From contig CANHLB010000039.1 of assembly GCA_947461335.1 (NCBI GenBank), positions 1 to 10,774 of the forward strand: a stretch of DNA of 10,774 bases, in the 5' to 3' direction. Position numbers and translations under genes: made by a program. Positions 8,274 to 10,774 of the stretch are shown one piece after another. This DNA is from Burkholderiaceae bacterium. GTDB lineage: Bacteria; Pseudomonadota; Gammaproteobacteria; Burkholderiales; Burkholderiaceae. Numbering within the stretch: the first letter of the stretch is position 1; each line of letters starts with the position of its first letter. The notes under the pieces were generated by a model. It ran no database searches, was not told the DNA's origin, and worked only from the letters and a program-made list of their open reading frames with translations.

Positions 8274-8329
8274 AGGAGCTTGGACCTATTTTGGGTTTGG
8301 GGCTATAGGGTCCCTTGGCTAAAAGCCCC
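8271..8329 (+). promoter_or_regulatory. overlapping inverted repeats in the ilvE upstream region
   Basis: Three inverted repeats interlock here. A: AATAGG (8271-8276) with CCTATT (8285-8290). B: GGACCTAT (8282-8289) with ATAGGGTCC (8305-8313), pairing with one bulged G. C: GGGGCT (8299-8304) with AGCCCC (8324-8329). A and B share bases. The left arm of C lies in the loop of B and the right arm of B lies in the loop of C, so B and C are alternatives unless a pseudoknot forms. No U-run follows C, so it is not an intrinsic terminator. Within C, AGGGTCCCT (8307-8315) is itself a short palindrome that could be a protein-binding site. If transcription starts near 8280, B and C lie in the ilvE leader. 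The repeats are seen directly; a regulatory role is inference. Confidence 0.4.
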
Positions 8330-8366
8330 GATTAACCAGATTTAATGACACACAAAGGTAGAAAAA

Positions 8367-9290
8367 ATGTCGATGTCCGACCGCGATGGCTTTATTTGGT
8401 CCGATGGGAAGCTCATTCCTTGGCGTGAGGCCAATATTCATGTGCTAACCCATAGTCTTCACTACGGCATGGGCGTTTTTGAAGGTATTCGTGCCTATAA
8501 AACCCCTCAAGGCACAGCGATTTTTCGTCTTCCTGAGCATGTTAAGCGCCTCTTTAATGGGACCAAGATCTTCCAGATGAACATGCCTTATAGCCCAGAG
8601 GAAATCACCAAAGGCATCATCGATGTGGTCAATAGCAATAAGTTAGAGGCTTGCTATATCCGCCCAATTATCTTTATTGGCTCCCAAAAACTAGGAATTT
8701 CTCCTAAGGGGAACACGATCCATACAGCGATTGCTGCTTGGGAATGGGGTGCATACTTAGGCGAAGATGGTCTCAATAAAGGTATCCGTGTCAAAACCTC
8801 CTCTTTTACCCGCCACTTTGTGAACTCCTCACTTGTTCGCGCTAAAGCATCTGGCTACTACATCAACTCGATTTTGGCCAATCAAGAAGTTACCGCTAAT
8901 GGATATGACGAAGCTTTATTGCTAGACACTGAGGGTTATGTCTCTGAAGGTTCTGGCGAAAACATTTTTATGGTCAGTGATGGCATTGTTTATACCCCTG
9001 ATTTAGCCTCTTGCTTAGATGGCATTACCCGTGACTCCATTATTGATATCGTTAAAGATCTTGGTCTTGAGCTACGTGAAAAACGCATCACTCGTGATGA
9101 GATCTACTCAGCCGATGAAGCCTTCTTCACTGGTACTGCTGCTGAAGTCACACCAATCCGCGAACTGGATGATCGCACTATTGGTGATGGTAAGCGCGGT
9201 CCAATCACTGAAAAAATTCAGAAGACGTATTTTGATGCTGTTTATGGCAGAAACGATAAATACAAATCTTGGCTTACTTACGTTAAGTAA
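8367..9290 (+). CDS. ilvE: branched-chain amino acid aminotransferase
   Basis: It transfers the amino group between glutamate and the 2-oxo acids of leucine, isoleucine and valine. It is a PLP enzyme of fold type IV (class IV aminotransferases), in the cytoplasm, 307 residues long like E. coli IlvE. Diagnostic segments are SLHYGMGVFEGIRAY (30-44), YIRPIIFIG (97-105), and RAKASGYYINSILA (158-171), which holds the PLP-binding Lys160. EGSGENIFMV (194-203) and FFTGTAAEVTPI (253-264) follow. The start has AAAGG eight bases upstream. A second ATG two codons later is less well spaced. It leads a rightward cluster and is transcribed away from pgk. Function is secure; leucine, valine or isoleucine preference cannot be read. 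Confidence 0.96.
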   Translation: MSMSDRDGFIWSDGKLIPWREANIHVLTHSLHYGMGVFEGIRAYKTPQGTAIFRLPEHVKRLFNGTKIFQMNMPYSPEEITKGIIDVVNSNKLEACYIRPIIFIGSQKLGISPKGNTIHTAIAAWEWGAYLGEDGLNKGIRVKTSSFTRHFVNSSLVRAKASGYYINSILANQEVTANGYDEALLLDTEGYVSEGSGENIFMVSDGIVYTPDLASCLDGITRDSIIDIVKDLGLELREKRITRDEIYSADEAFFTGTAAEVTPIRELDDRTIGDGKRGPITEKIQKTYFDAVYGRNDKYKSWLTYVK

Positions 9291-9317
9291 TTTCTTTAGC
9301 AATCAGGAAAAAGAAAT

Positions 9318-9506
9318 ATGGCAGATGCTCAAGTTGTAATGGTTAATGGTAAAGATTTGCCATTACATTGCCCAACTAATAAAACCCCTGCATGGAATTT
9401 GCATCCGCGGGTATTTTTAGACATCACTGAAACTGGGGAAGCGAAGTGCCCATATTGTGGCGCTGACTACAAGCTTATTCCTGGTACTGAGCCACACGGA
9501 CACTAG
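9318..9506 (+). CDS. small CHCC-type zinc-finger protein
   Basis: A 62-residue protein with the zf-CHCC pattern: Cys18, His29 (in the segment NLHPRVFLDI), Cys44 and Cys47 (KCPYCGADYKL). This is the domain related to the C-terminal part of the mitochondrial complex I subunit NDUFS6, and the four residues would bind one zinc. The bacterial stand-alone form has no well-defined role known to me. It starts 27 bp after ilvE with AGGA nine bases before the ATG, and ends 46 bp before waaF. The neighbourhood suggests co-transcription rather than a shared pathway. The C-terminal tail (PGTEPHGH) has extra histidines that could also touch metal. The family call is firm; the function is unknown. Confidence 0.9.
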   Translation: MADAQVVMVNGKDLPLHCPTNKTPAWNLHPRVFLDITETGEAKCPYCGADYKLIPGTEPHGH

Positions 9507-9552
9507 GACTTATCGGCATCTTACTATTAGGTGCTGACTCGGGATACCTCAT

Positions 9553-10587
9553 ATGCAAAGTATTCTGATCATTGCCCCAAACTGGATTGGGGATGCTGTC
9601 ATGACCCAGCCTTTATTGGCGAGTCTCAAAAAAAAATACCCAGACTCTCATATCGATGTACTCGCCAGCACTTGGGTTGCGCCTATCTATCGCGCTTGCT
9701 CTGAAGTAAACCAAGTCATTGAAGCAAAGTTTGAGCATCAACAACTTCAATGGAATTTGCGCAAACAAATAGCAGCAGAATTAAAAGCAAAAAAATACCA
9801 GGCCTGCTTTGTTTTACCTAATAGCTTCAAGTCTGCAATCATTCCATGGTTAGCTAATATTCCCTTTCGAATTGGCTATCGCGGAGAAATGCGCTTTGGT
9901 TTAATTAATCTAGCGCTAGATAATCCAAGCAAAATGAATCGCCCCCCGATGGTGGAGCACTACTTGGCACTTAGCCAGCTTCTCAAAGAAGAGACCTCTC
10001 CGTTTAACGCTGTAACGCCTCAGTTAAATGTTTCCCTCTCCGCAAAGCAGGTAGTACTAAATAAACTTCAAACTAGTAATATCAAAAGTGACTCTATTTA
10101 CGTGTTGTGCCCAGGGGCAGAGTATGGCCCAAGCAAACGGTGGCCCACTGAGTACTTTGCAACACTAGCTAGCCGCCTTGTTTCAGAAAATCCGAACAAT
10201 CAAGTCATTTTGCTAGGCAGCAAGGGTGATGATATTTTTGGTCAGCAAATTCTTGCGCAAGTAGATCAAAATTCTTGTATTCATAACTGGTGTGGCAGCA
10301 CTACCTTAGATGAGGCTATTGCTCTAATTGGGATGAGTAAGGCAGTAATCAGCAATGATTCTGGACTCATGCATATTGCAGCGGCCTTAAAAGTCCCTCA
10401 AGTAGCGATCTTTGGATCAAGTGACCCAGCCCATACTCCGCCCTTATCGAATCAGGCTAAAGTTATCTGGCTCGATTTGCCTTGTAGTCCATGCCATAAA
10501 AGGGAGTGTCCCTTGGGTCACCTCCGGTGCTTAAATGACATCCTACCAGAACAAGTATTCGCTACACTCAATACATTCAATGAATGA
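9553..10587 (+). CDS. waaF: ADP-heptose:LPS heptosyltransferase II
   Basis: WaaF adds the second heptose to the inner core of lipopolysaccharide, acting on the cytoplasmic face of the inner membrane. It is a GT-B fold enzyme of glycosyltransferase family 9 and has 344 residues, the usual length. The N-terminus IIAPNWIGDAVMTQPLL (6-22) carries the conserved Asp14 region. CPGAEYGPSKRWP (186-198) and SNDSGLMHIAAALKVPQVAIFG (267-288, given in part) form the donor-binding half. A cysteine-rich segment, CSPCHKRECPLGHLRC (311-326), is near the C-terminus. The start is fixed by an in-frame TGA at 9535-9537, with ATG 9553 the only ATG after it. Only a weak GGGA-like ribosome binding site precedes it. 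It shows that the organism makes heptose-containing LPS. Confidence 0.94.
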   Translation: MQSILIIAPNWIGDAVMTQPLLASLKKKYPDSHIDVLASTWVAPIYRACSEVNQVIEAKFEHQQLQWNLRKQIAAELKAKKYQACFVLPNSFKSAIIPWLANIPFRIGYRGEMRFGLINLALDNPSKMNRPPMVEHYLALSQLLKEETSPFNAVTPQLNVSLSAKQVVLNKLQTSNIKSDSIYVLCPGAEYGPSKRWPTEYFATLASRLVSENPNNQVILLGSKGDDIFGQQILAQVDQNSCIHNWCGSTTLDEAIALIGMSKAVISNDSGLMHIAAALKVPQVAIFGSSDPAHTPPLSNQAKVIWLDLPCSPCHKRECPLGHLRCLNDILPEQVFATLNTFNE

Positions 10588-10604
10588 TCTTGAGAAAATA
10601 AGCT

Positions 10605-10774
10605 ATGACTAAACTTGCCAGACTCTTTCACAATGCCGATGAAGTAGTGGAAGCATGGCGCGATGCGCTACGCCATCGGGATGTGCAGGGTGCCCTAGAT
10701 ATTTGGTTGGATGATGACTCGATTACCTGCGTGCTTCCAGAAGGCCATCGCCTCAGTGGTCATGCAGAAATTCG
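10605..10774 (+). CDS. NTF2/SnoaL-like domain protein, 5' part
   Basis: An ATG 17 bp after the waaF stop opens a frame that runs off the window after 56 complete codons. The N-terminus (MTKLARLFHNADEVVEAWR) has the helical lead and then the pattern ITCVLPEGHRLSGHAEIR, typical of the SnoaL/DUF4440 branch of the NTF2-like fold. Such proteins are small, cone-shaped and bind varied small molecules or act as isomerases or scaffolds. The specific role is not readable from the fold. It is too short in this window to show active-site residues. The ribosome binding site is weak (GAGAAAA further upstream). It is probably co-transcribed with waaF. Confidence 0.72.
   Translation, partial: MTKLARLFHNADEVVEAWRDALRHRDVQGALDIWLDDDSITCVLPEGHRLSGHAEI

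Overview
The window looks like chromosomal DNA of a betaproteobacterium in the order Burkholderiales. A Polynucleobacter-like organism fits best, judging by the gene content and order, the moderate GC content (by eye, not counted) and the protein sequences. The genus is an inference, not a measurement. Nothing suggests a mobile element, prophage, CRISPR array or rRNA/tRNA gene, and the DNA is densely coding.

Left edge (1-732, + strand): the 3' part of a gene for a PBP4-type D-Ala-D-Ala carboxypeptidase/endopeptidase (dacB). It runs tail to tail into the next gene with a 55-bp coding overlap.

Centre (678-8166, - strand): seven genes in one direction, in transcription order pgk, pyk, fba, purC, purE, purK and a Sua5-type threonylcarbamoyl-AMP synthase (tsaC). 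Gaps are 2, 39, 2, 51, 4 and 2 bp, so this is almost certainly one operon. It joins three enzymes of lower glycolysis/gluconeogenesis with three steps of purine synthesis and ends in a tRNA t6A-modification enzyme. The purE start is best placed at 3458, not at the TTG four codons upstream, because a strong ribosome binding site decides it.

Divergent control region (8167-8366): the only sizeable non-coding stretch. It holds a candidate promoter for pgk leftward and one for ilvE rightward. The predicted ilvE leader carries overlapping inverted repeats that cannot all form at once, and this is the most interesting non-coding signal in the window.

Right side (8367-10774, + strand): ilvE (branched-chain aminotransferase), a 62-residue CHCC zinc-finger protein, waaF (LPS heptosyltransferase II), and the start of an NTF2/SnoaL-like protein cut by the window edge. 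The genes are 17-46 bp apart and probably co-transcribed.

Overall this is core metabolism and cell-envelope housekeeping. I see no convincing previously undescribed system. The items worth checking are the ilvE leader structure, the dacB/tsaC overlap, the SD-less pgk start, the purE start and the small zinc-finger protein.
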